Shown: piece after piece, positions 5,219-11,512 of the stretch
How the letters are laid out: each line of letters opens with the position of its first letter
Position numbering within the stretch: the stretch's first letter is position 1
Origin: a bacterium
GTDB taxonomy: Bacteria; Ratteibacteria; UBA8468; B48-G9; JAFGKM01
Assembly (NCBI GenBank): GCA_023230585.1
Contig: JALNXB010000056.1
Span: forward strand, 1 to 11,512
Length of the DNA stretch: 11,512 nt
Direction of reading: 5' to 3'
Notes under the pieces: generated by a model
What the model was told of the DNA's origin: nothing
Databases searched by the model: none
The model's input: the letters and a program-made list of their open reading frames with translations, nothing else
Program-made: the position numbers and the translations under genes

Positions 5219-7237
5219 CTATCGAAGACCTTCAAGTTTTTTATACGTTTGAGACACAATGGCAGACGAAGGATGTTTTTCTATGATAATTTGGTAGTAA
5301 CGTTTTGCTTTCTCTTTATTTCCAAGGTTTTCATAGGATTCTCCAGCAAGATACAGAGCAACAGGAATATATATATTGTCTCTTTCGCCTACTACTCTTA
5401 TTAAAACTTCCAATTCATCTACTGCTTTCTTATATTCTTTATTAAGCATATATGCTCTTGCAAGAAGTACCGACCAGTTTCCTTCAAGTTTCGCAACAGG
5501 TATTTCTTGTGCCCATTGAACAAGTTTCTCGTAGGCAGAATTAAAATTTTTTGCTCTAAGAGTTGATATAACAGTTTGCCCAAAAGAACCTGATTTGATA
5601 CCAATATTTTCAGATATAAGTGCCTCCCTATAAATGTTTAACGCTTTATCATAATCCCCTTTAGCCCTCCATATATCGCCTATCCCTATAGAGGCCCTCC
5701 TTTTGTCTTCTTGGGAACAAGTTTCTGTTTCAATAATTTTTAAAAATTCTGGTTCTGCTTTTTCAAATTCTCTTTTTTTCAGATATAAAGATGCAAGTTT
5801 TAATTGGATATATGGTTCCGTTTTCTTCGAAAGAAGTTTTATATAGACCTGTTCCGCATAATCATAATCACCTGTTTTGCAGGCAAGAGAAGCAGATTCA
5901 ATAAGCACCCTACGTTTCTCGTTTTCATTGAGAGTTTTTTTATCTAATACAAGGTATACCTTCAACGCTTCACTGTTCATACCGTAACTTTTATATATAC
6001 CTGCAAGATTAAAAAGTAGGTCAGTATTAAACTTATTCAGATTAAACATCTCAAACTCTTGTATATACTTCTTGGTAGATAATGACGTTATCCTTGTTTG
6101 CTTATAATCCTGTCTAACAAAAACATTAAGGGTTACTTTGTTGGTATTTCCATTTTTATCTTTTACTTCAAGAGAAACAGGGTAGATACCTTCTTTTAGG
6201 TATGTATGTGTAACTTCTTTACCTTCTGCCTTCTGCCCATCACCAAAAGACCAACTCCTCTTTTTTATATCTTGAGGTGGAAAAGATTTATCTTTAAACT
6301 TAAAAGTAATCAGTTCCCATTCTTCTTTTTTTAAATAGTTAGTATTTTCCCATTCAAACCCTCCAGTTATACTGTTTTTATAAGATTCTAACTTTGTTAT
6401 GGAGGCCTTTGATATTGGTAGAAAAAAATTGGGCTGTATAACAATAAATTGTTCATTTTTATCTTTTATCGCGGCAACAGATATCTCCTGAGTTGGCCTT
6501 CCTATATGGTAATAGGTGAACTTATGTAGCCCCTTCTCAAGAAAAACTTCGCCTGTTCTTCCTGGTCTTACATAAGGTTCTGCTCTATGCCAACCTTCCC
6601 AATAAGCTATAAGGTTATCATTAATGAAAATGTATGAAGGACCAGCAGAAGAGGTTGCAAAAACCAATTTGTCAGGACTGAATAGATAAAAATATCCTTC
6701 ATATATTCTTACCGTATCTTTCTCACTCTCAAAAGGGTTTGTTCCATCCCACACCTTTTCCCAAAAACTTCTACCAAGAAGACCTCTTTCTTTGCTCTGT
6801 TTTATAACATCTTTCACTCTTCCCCAATCTTCAACATATCTACCTACCCTTTTATAAACCTCCAATGTTAAGCCTCTCTGAGGCATCCATTTATATTGAG
6901 GAGAGGTTGCTTGAGGGTTTCCATAATAAACATAATAGAGCTCTTTTTCTACTGGAAAAACTATCTGGTAACGGTCATCTTTTAAGACAGAAACAACCCA
7001 TACAGGTACCTCGTTTCCTGTTTTATCAAAAACCCTTATATCAGAACCATCTTCTTTTCCTGCCTTACCAAAAAAATTTATTAAAGCCACTTTTTCTACT
7101 GGAGCAGTATCTTTGCTTAAAGTTACTTCAACAGTCAACCTATATTGCCACCCTTTGTTCCAATTTTGTTCTTCAGAAAAAGATGTTGAAATAATTGGAA
7201 TAATAATTAAAAAAAACATTAAAATAGAACGTCTCAT
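5219..7237 (-). CDS. Exported DUF2341/PA14/PKD/TPR protein
   Basis: The 672-aa product starts with a signal peptide (MRRSILMFFLIIIPIISTSFS). Residues about 26-108 look like a DUF2341 domain ending YYVYYGNP. Residues about 173-267 resemble a PA14-like lectin fold (YEGYFYLFSPDK ... YIFINDN ... LEKGLHKFTYY). Residues about 314-374 form a PKD domain with the WSFGDG hallmark. The rest, about 400-672, is a row of TPR repeats (for example AKGDYDKALNIYREAL). The product is probably periplasmic or outer-surface and acts as a binding scaffold. The start at 7237 is preferred because GGAGAG lies 7 nt ahead and the signal peptide then starts correctly. An alternative ATG at 7252, five codons upstream, lies next to a repeat and has a weaker site. 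It follows the other envelope genes after a repeat-filled 254-269 nt gap. Confidence 0.82.
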   Translation of the reverse strand: MRRSILMFFLIIIPIISTSFSEEQNWNKGWQYRLTVEVTLSKDTAPVEKVALINFFGKAGKEDGSDIRVFDKTGNEVPVWVVSVLKDDRYQIVFPVEKELYYVYYGNPQATSPQYKWMPQRGLTLEVYKRVGRYVEDWGRVKDVIKQSKERGLLGRSFWEKVWDGTNPFESEKDTVRIYEGYFYLFSPDKLVFATSSAGPSYIFINDNLIAYWEGWHRAEPYVRPGRTGEVFLEKGLHKFTYYHIGRPTQEISVAAIKDKNEQFIVIQPNFFLPISKASITKLESYKNSITGGFEWENTNYLKKEEWELITFKFKDKSFPPQDIKKRSWSFGDGQKAEGKEVTHTYLKEGIYPVSLEVKDKNGNTNKVTLNVFVRQDYKQTRITSLSTKKYIQEFEMFNLNKFNTDLLFNLAGIYKSYGMNSEALKVYLVLDKKTLNENEKRRVLIESASLACKTGDYDYAEQVYIKLLSKKTEPYIQLKLASLYLKKREFEKAEPEFLKIIETETCSQEDKRRASIGIGDIWRAKGDYDKALNIYREALISENIGIKSGSFGQTVISTLRAKNFNSAYEKLVQWAQEIPVAKLEGNWSVLLARAYMLNKEYKKAVDELEVLIRVVGERDNIYIPVALYLAGESYENLGNKEKAKRYYQIIIEKHPSSAIVSQTYKKLEGLR

Positions 7238-7254
7238 TGTATATCTCTCCATTT

Positions 7255-7282
7255 TGTTATCCTGAACTTGTTTCAGAATCTC
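7255..7282. repeat. Palindromic repeat, copy A
   Basis: This 28-nt unit contains the hairpin CTGAA-CTTGT-TTCAG (7262-7276), extended outward by two A-T pairs beyond one mismatch. It matches the reverse complement of 7323-7350 at 21 of 28 positions. It lies just upstream of the PKD/TPR gene and abuts the alternative start codon at 7252. Confidence 0.85.
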
Positions 7283-7322
7283 TAACCTAACTCACGTTGG
7301 TAGTAGGCATTACGTAAAAAGC

Positions 7323-7350
7323 GAGATTCCGGATCAAGTCCGGAATGACA
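7323..7350. repeat. Palindromic repeat, copy B (inverted)
   Basis: This copy contains an 8-bp perfect stem, ATTCCGGA (7326-7333) and TCCGGAAT (7339-7346), with loop TCAAG. It is in the opposite orientation to copy A, with 40 nt between them. Elements of the type GATTCCGGATCAAGTCCGG are known as dispersed intergenic palindromes in several bacterial groups. Confidence 0.85.
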
Positions 7351-7390
7351 TATAAGGGGAATCTCATCCCATTAACTTGCTCTGCAGACT

Positions 7391-7492
7391 CCCTCAGAGG
7401 TACTCGGGACAAGACCCCAATGAGAGAGGGCAAAAAAAGGAGTAAATAACACCCCATACGTTTCTATTTTATGCTTTCTCTCTGCCCACAAT
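7391..7492. repeat. Modular intergenic repeat, copy 1
   Basis: The block starts with a nested inverted repeat: CCCTC (7391-7395) with GAGGG (7426-7430), CTC (7403-7405) with GAG (7422-7424), and GGG-ACAAGA-CCC inside. It then continues GGCAAAAAAAGGAG, ACACCCCATACG (7449-7460) and TTTTATGCTTTC. The same modules appear in the same order at 11211-11313, with about 28 extra bases in that copy. It contains no supportable gene and fills the gap between the 309-aa protein gene and the PKD/TPR gene. Confidence 0.6.
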
Positions 7493-7506
7493 ACCATCCT
7501 CACGCC

Positions 7507-8436
7507 CTATTTTGCAGGGAACATATCAACAGAATCGAACCAGACTTCCCCGCTTTTCAGGTAAGAAAACAATTTTATTCTAAACCATTCAACTTTTGGG
7601 TTTTTAAATAAGACCGTAAACCTATAATTCTTCATTTCTTTGTTAGGATGAACAAACAACTCGTTTCGTTCTAACCTACGTCTTCTATCCCTAACAATAC
7701 CCCAACCTTCAACAAAAACAATAACCTCAGGTGCACCACTTTTAACTTTTATATCAAGACCCAGTTCAGTAGGGGTTTCTATCTTGTGAAAGAGAGAATA
7801 GAGCCACACACCTTCACTTTCGGCGGTTTGTTTATCAAGATTAAATACCAATTCGCCTTTTTCTTTATCCCATACAACCTTTTTATCTACCAACCTCCAT
7901 CCAAAAGGAGAACCCTCCCCTTGTGTAAAGTTTGGGTTAAGAACTATACCTTTTTCTATTTTACCTTTGGTCTCTTTGATTGAAACAACTATTTCGTTTG
8001 AAACAATGTTTTTGTATGTTATTTGAATTTTAAACTGGTTAGGGAGTTTTAAAGGGTAGTAATAATACGGAAAAAAAATCTTCCAAGCAACCTTCTCGCC
8101 CTGCTCAATCTCAACATCTCTTTTTCCAGGTCTGGGTTCAGGGGGCATATAATTGGTAAAAGAAAGTAAAGGTCCTTCATCTGATTTTATAGAAAGTTGA
8201 AAATCTCCACCAATAAAAATATTCTGGTTTTCTTTCGGTTGTAAATATTCTATACCAACCTTTAATGTTTCTGTTGAAATATTTTTTATTTCCAGAATCA
8301 AAAAAACTTCTTCCTCTTGAGTATACACATTTTTTTCTGATGAAAGAACCAAAGAAAAATCTTCAGATGAAACAATAACGTTTACCAGAACAAATAGACA
8401 AAACCCTAACAACAAACAATATTTTTTATACCTCAT
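7507..8436 (-). CDS. Exported two-domain beta-sandwich protein, unknown function
   Basis: The 309-aa product has a signal peptide (MRYKKYCLLLGFCLFVLVNVIVSS, cleaved near residue 24). Residues about 25-155 look like an Ig-like or BsuPI-like beta domain: EEVFLILEIKNIS early and LPNQFKIQITYKN late. Residues about 165-307 resemble a CBM4/9-like jelly roll, beginning NPNFTQGEGSPFGWR and ending GEVWFDSVDMF. Both assignments are by pattern only. No lipobox is present, so it is likely free in the periplasm or at the surface. Its ATG overlaps the stop of the 911-aa membrane protein gene by 4 nt (ATGA), and there is no strong SD of its own, which suggests translational coupling. It probably works with that membrane protein. 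A carbohydrate-binding role is inference. Confidence 0.75.
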   Translation of the reverse strand: MRYKKYCLLLGFCLFVLVNVIVSSEDFSLVLSSEKNVYTQEEEVFLILEIKNISTETLKVGIEYLQPKENQNIFIGGDFQLSIKSDEGPLLSFTNYMPPEPRPGKRDVEIEQGEKVAWKIFFPYYYYPLKLPNQFKIQITYKNIVSNEIVVSIKETKGKIEKGIVLNPNFTQGEGSPFGWRLVDKKVVWDKEKGELVFNLDKQTAESEGVWLYSLFHKIETPTELGLDIKVKSGAPEVIVFVEGWGIVRDRRRRLERNELFVHPNKEMKNYRFTVLFKNPKVEWFRIKLFSYLKSGEVWFDSVDMFPAK

Positions 8437-11168
8437 TTTTTGTAGATTTCCCTATAATATTTTTTAACCATATTCTCATACCCTGTCGGTACTTTTTCAT
8501 CCCATACACCACCCAGTTCTGATGAACTTTTTGGGGTAGAACCCCTGTTTTCAGCCATAGAAACTCTATTTACAAGAAAAAGAGTGTCTGCTTCTTTAAG
8601 GTGAGAAATTATAAGATTCTTCTGTGTAAGCATACCTTGTTTATACCTACCTTCTTTAAGTTGTATATGAAAATCTTTCATACCAGATAGGGCTTTCTCA
8701 AGTTGCGGGTTGTAAACATTTAAAACCTTCATCTCTCTGATAACTCTTTCTGTTTTCTCTATAATTTTCTGCTGTTTTTCTGCAAGCATATCATACTTAA
8801 AATCTATACCCGGTTGAGGACCTTCCAAACCTTCAGGACCCCATCCGCTTATTTTACCTCCACCTGTTGGACCTAAAGATACCTCTTGGCTCAAATCTTC
8901 TATTTCTCCCGGTTCAAGATTATCAGGGGTAAGCCGTGCTGGAGTTTTACGACCACCTTTACCTGTCGCAGTCTTCTCAACCATCTCCCCATAACTACGC
9001 CCGCTTCTCCCTTCTCCGCTTCTGCCTCCTACTTCTTGTTGGTTAGGCATAAGATTGCCTGTCACTCCTTTAGCGCTCATATTACTTATTGGACCGTCCA
9101 AGGTCCCCCACCCTGCCCCTTTATCTAAACTATCCATCCAACTACTGGTGATATCTTCTATCTCTTCCTTCATATCTTCTTCCTGTTCAATAAGTTTACC
9201 TATAATATCTTCGAGTTCTTCTGGCAGGGCGGCTTCAGGTACATCATATTTTTGTTTGGGTTCTTCCATCTCCCACTTTATAAAGTCGGGTATTTCAGCA
9301 AGCCATTTCTCAAGGTTTGAAGTTATCTCTTCAGCCAACTCTAAGCCCGATTGAGTAGCTGGAATAACCAGATGTAGCGCTTGCTTTTTAAGTTGTTCTT
9401 CTGAACTCTGGATATGAGATATCATCTCTACAAGTTCTTCTGCAAGAGTAAACTGCCCTTTTGTTTGAGTAGATATTTTATTCAAATCGTCAAGTATCTT
9501 TTGGAACAGTTCTTTCCATCGGTTCTGTGTTTCTATCATCTCGTTAATTTTGTCTGTCCCTTGGGTTCTATCTTCTCTTTTATCAAGCCGTTTTGTCGCT
9601 TCTAAAACCTTTTTTTCTTCTTTAACAAATTGTTTAAGAGCAGATTTTAATGTTTCTGCCTGTTTTAACGTCTCTTCCTCAAGTTTCTTCTGTTCCGCTT
9701 GAATTTCCATTCCTCTTTTCGTCAAAGGATATATGCTATAAATAGAAGAAAACCCCTTATTGCCAGAAGGAGAGTTATCTAAACATTCAGCATAATAAAA
9801 TATAGGAAGAGAAAATTTTTCTGGTGTTTTTATTGTATGAGAAACTATTACTTCTTTTTTCCCTTTAAAAGAAAACTGGCATATCAGAGGGTCTTTATCT
9901 GAAACATCTCCTCTATTTATCTGTCTCCTTATTTTAATTAAGGTTATTCCAAAATCGTCTTTTCCTTTCAATGTTATGGCCAAATCTCCGCCACCTTTTA
10001 AGTATATATCTCTCCCCGGTTCAGTAAACTCAATATAGGGTGAACGGTCAAAAACCACGTTAAACCTTTCTTTATTTGTCACTTTATATTTTGAAGATAA
10101 AGGGTCGTAATACTTAAAACGGTAAAGGGTAGCATTGTTCGCGTAAAAACTAAAAGTTCTTCTCTTTCCTTTGCCTCTACCTTTAATTGGATTGTTTATA
10201 CCCAACTGTAGAGAAACATCTTCTACTGGGTTAGAAAATAAGGTCTCAATAGTAATTTTTGTCCCATAAAGAGTGGATATTTCACCTAAAAGTTTTTCCT
10301 CTTTTATCTTTTTCAGTCCTGTGTATGCTGGGAAATCGTAAGTAATTAGAAGGTTGGAAAGAATTGTACTATTTTTTACTTCAACCTTATACCAGACAGT
10401 ACTTTTAGTGTCCCAAACTATTCTGTAATAAAAATCTTCTGTTACAGAAGGTATTTTGAACGAATAAAACCCTTTACCTAAGACCATCTTTTCTTTACCT
10501 ACCTCGCCGTTTTTCATCTCAACAAAGGGGGTAATGTTCATATCTTTTAGATATACATATATCTCAAAAGACGCTCCTTTTTCCACAGTAGAGTTGCCCG
10601 GTTCCACCTTTATAATTTCTGAAAACATCTTAAGAGGAACAAATAATTTAACAAGACTTTTGCTGGCATAAGAATGGTAAAATGTTAAATAAGATATTAA
10701 AAGAAATAGTGAAATGTATACAAGTTTTTTGTATTTTGTAAGTTTTTGAGTATCTAAAGATTTTTCAAGACAAATTTTTTGGGTCAAACCAACAGTTTTC
10801 TGTTTTAATAGTTCTGTAAACGGATAAGGAAAGACATTGTTATCTCTTAACTGCCAAGAGTTAATAAGATGGGTATTAAACTCAGGCAACTTTTCTTCAA
10901 TAAGTATAGTCAGTTTTTCATGCGAAAGATTTTTCCAACAGACAACATTATAGTAGTACCTAAACAAGAGAAGAAGAAAAACCATTAAAAATATTAACCT
11001 GAGAACAAATATTCCTTCCATACCAAAAGAAAATATGTGTTCCAAAAGAAGAGTAACAAAAACAAAAAAAACAATAGTAGCTACAGAAAAGAAGAAACCT
11101 TCTTTTATTCTTTTCTGTATTTCCAGAAACCTGTATCTTTCAATATAGTCTCTTATCTTTTTATCCAT
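8433..11168 (-). CDS. DUF4175-like membrane protein with coiled coil
   Basis: The 911-aa product has two N-terminal transmembrane segments (about 25-46 and 52-73) and a third at about 148-168. These are followed by a long beta-rich region (about 185-480), a charged coiled-coil region (about 487-675), and a low-complexity Gly/Ser segment (about 683-785) holding GGRSGEGRSGRSYGEMVEK, GGRKTPARLTP and PTGGGKISGWG. A final helical region runs to the C-terminus. This architecture and the RSGEGRSG...GGRKTP...TGGGK signature fit DUF4175-type proteins of planctomycetes and related bacteria. As recalled, these sit near MoxR, DUF58 and VWA (Bat-like) genes. It likely acts at the inner membrane with most of its mass outside the cytoplasm. 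The ATG has only a weak AAAAGA site; a CACGTG palindrome lies just before it. It heads the module with the 309-aa protein. Exact function unknown. Confidence 0.8.
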   Translation of the reverse strand: MDKKIRDYIERYRFLEIQKRIKEGFFFSVATIVFFVFVTLLLEHIFSFGMEGIFVLRLIFLMVFLLLLFRYYYNVVCWKNLSHEKLTILIEEKLPEFNTHLINSWQLRDNNVFPYPFTELLKQKTVGLTQKICLEKSLDTQKLTKYKKLVYISLFLLISYLTFYHSYASKSLVKLFVPLKMFSEIIKVEPGNSTVEKGASFEIYVYLKDMNITPFVEMKNGEVGKEKMVLGKGFYSFKIPSVTEDFYYRIVWDTKSTVWYKVEVKNSTILSNLLITYDFPAYTGLKKIKEEKLLGEISTLYGTKITIETLFSNPVEDVSLQLGINNPIKGRGKGKRRTFSFYANNATLYRFKYYDPLSSKYKVTNKERFNVVFDRSPYIEFTEPGRDIYLKGGGDLAITLKGKDDFGITLIKIRRQINRGDVSDKDPLICQFSFKGKKEVIVSHTIKTPEKFSLPIFYYAECLDNSPSGNKGFSSIYSIYPLTKRGMEIQAEQKKLEEETLKQAETLKSALKQFVKEEKKVLEATKRLDKREDRTQGTDKINEMIETQNRWKELFQKILDDLNKISTQTKGQFTLAEELVEMISHIQSSEEQLKKQALHLVIPATQSGLELAEEITSNLEKWLAEIPDFIKWEMEEPKQKYDVPEAALPEELEDIIGKLIEQEEDMKEEIEDITSSWMDSLDKGAGWGTLDGPISNMSAKGVTGNLMPNQQEVGGRSGEGRSGRSYGEMVEKTATGKGGRKTPARLTPDNLEPGEIEDLSQEVSLGPTGGGKISGWGPEGLEGPQPGIDFKYDMLAEKQQKIIEKTERVIREMKVLNVYNPQLEKALSGMKDFHIQLKEGRYKQGMLTQKNLIISHLKEADTLFLVNRVSMAENRGSTPKSSSELGGVWDEKVPTGYENMVKKYYREIYKK

Positions 11169-11173
11169 ATCTT

Positions 11174-11183
11174 TTCACGTGAA
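11174..11183. promoter_or_regulatory. Perfect 10-bp palindrome TTCACGTGAA before the ATG
   Basis: TTCACGTGAA is its own reverse complement and sits 5 nt upstream of the start codon of the 911-aa protein gene, where it could serve as an operator or cap the ribosome site in an RNA hairpin. A single 10-bp palindrome can arise by chance, and no second copy was seen in the window. Confidence 0.3.
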
Positions 11184-11210
11184 TTTTCTGTAACTCCTTC
11201 GACTCTTAAT

Positions 11211-11316
11211 GCCTCTCCCTCAAGGGGAGAAGGCAAGAAAAGGGAAGGTGTTTGCGCCGTAGTACCAGAGTGAGTAGACACCACATACGCTTTTCTTTTA
11301 TGTCTTTAACTGCCGT
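11211..11316. repeat. Modular intergenic repeat, copy 2
   Basis: GCC-TCTCCC (11211-11219) pairs with GGGAGA-A-GGC (11225-11234) around loop TCAAG, with one bulged A. It is followed by AAGAAAAGGGAAGG, a 28-base stretch absent from copy 1, GAGTGAGTAG, ACACCACATACG (11278-11289) and TTTTATGTCTTT. The module order matches 7391-7492. No supportable gene is present in 11169-11512. Confidence 0.6.
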
Positions 11317-11321
11317 TTTGT

Positions 11322-11361
11322 GGCATTGCGAGGAATGCCTTCTAATGACGTGGCAACCCTC
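11322..11361. repeat. Short palindromic repeat (TTGCGAGG ... GTGGCAA type)
   Basis: GGCATT (11322-11327) pairs with AATGCC (11334-11339) around loop GCGAGG. An overlapping alternative pairing links CGAGG with CCTCG, and TTGC with GCAA. The layout CATTGCGAGG ... GACGTGGCAACC resembles a dispersed palindromic repeat known from many bacterial genomes. Confidence 0.6.
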
Positions 11362-11465
11362 GTATTTATCCTTATTATTTTTTTGTCTTTTCTTCCAGTA
11401 AAAAAGTATGTGTTTAGGAACGAATTACGAGGTGCTACTACAACTCAAGCAAGAATCGGGCTGTT

Positions 11466-11489
11466 AACAAAAGGTTCAAGCCTTTTGTT
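11466..11489. repeat. Perfect 9-bp stem hairpin
   Basis: AACAAAAGG (11466-11474) pairs exactly with CCTTTTGTT (11481-11489) around the loop TTCAAG. It has no following T-run on either strand. Directly after it the window ends in CTGAGCCTGTTGAAC, which resembles the arm of another dispersed palindrome and is cut by the window edge. Confidence 0.8.
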
Positions 11490-11512
11490 CCCCTACTCTG
11501 AGCCTGTTGAAC

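Noticed and set aside
7238..7252. Start codon at 7252 for the PKD/TPR protein
   Set aside because: Five extra residues precede a normal signal peptide. The ATG at 7237 has a better GGAGAG site; the upstream ATG abuts a palindromic repeat. It remains possible.
8886..9605. Plus-strand open frames inside the 911-aa protein gene
   Set aside because: Ser- and Ile-rich strings are antisense reading of the coiled-coil and Gly/Ser segment; not independent genes.
11037..11273. Plus-strand 78-aa frame at the right end
   Set aside because: It runs from the antisense of the membrane protein gene into the repeat region, with no ribosome site or family features.

Overview
All protein genes and both tRNA genes in this AT-rich window lie on the minus strand. 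The window suggests an uncultured bacterium related to the PVC group (Planctomycetota or Omnitrophota type). This is inference. It rests on a DUF4175-like membrane protein with a Gly/Ser-rich RSGEGRSGRS segment, a DUF2341/PA14/PKD/TPR exported protein beside it, a set of PIG-L, Gfo/Idh/MocA and amidohydrolase genes, and tRNA genes without encoded CCA. No ribosomal or other phylogenetic marker is present.

In transcription order (right to left): 11169-11512 is non-coding and full of short palindromic repeats. The cell-envelope module follows: a 911-aa membrane protein (8433-11168), an exported 309-aa beta-sandwich protein joined to it by a 4-nt ATGA overlap (7507-8436), a second repeat block (7238-7506), and an exported PKD/TPR protein (5219-7237). 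A weak terminator and a good extended -10 promoter (5106-5134) separate this from a catabolic-looking operon: two tandem PIG-L-type deacetylase genes (4260-5081, 3464-4240) and a Gfo/Idh/MocA oxidoreductase (2220-3395). Next come a 64-aa very basic protein, tRNA-Ser(GGA), an amidohydrolase-2-type enzyme (391-1662), and tRNA-Leu(CAA) with its own consensus-like promoter. The left end holds a near-perfect copy of the tRNA-Leu 3' end and its downstream flank.

The deacetylases, oxidoreductase and amidohydrolase could jointly process an N-acetylated or otherwise modified sugar, but no substrate can be read from the sequence. The second deacetylase keeps the presumed zinc ligands and has Gly where the family has its catalytic-base Asp, so it may be a non-catalytic or altered partner of the first. 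The envelope module resembles gene sets found with MoxR/DUF58/VWA (Bat-like) genes in planctomycete-type genomes; those partners, if present, lie outside the window.

The most unusual features are the tRNA-Leu partial duplication, the tandem PIG-L pair with one altered active site, and the two intergenic blocks sharing palindromic repeats. One of these repeat pairs shows stem-preserving compensatory changes.
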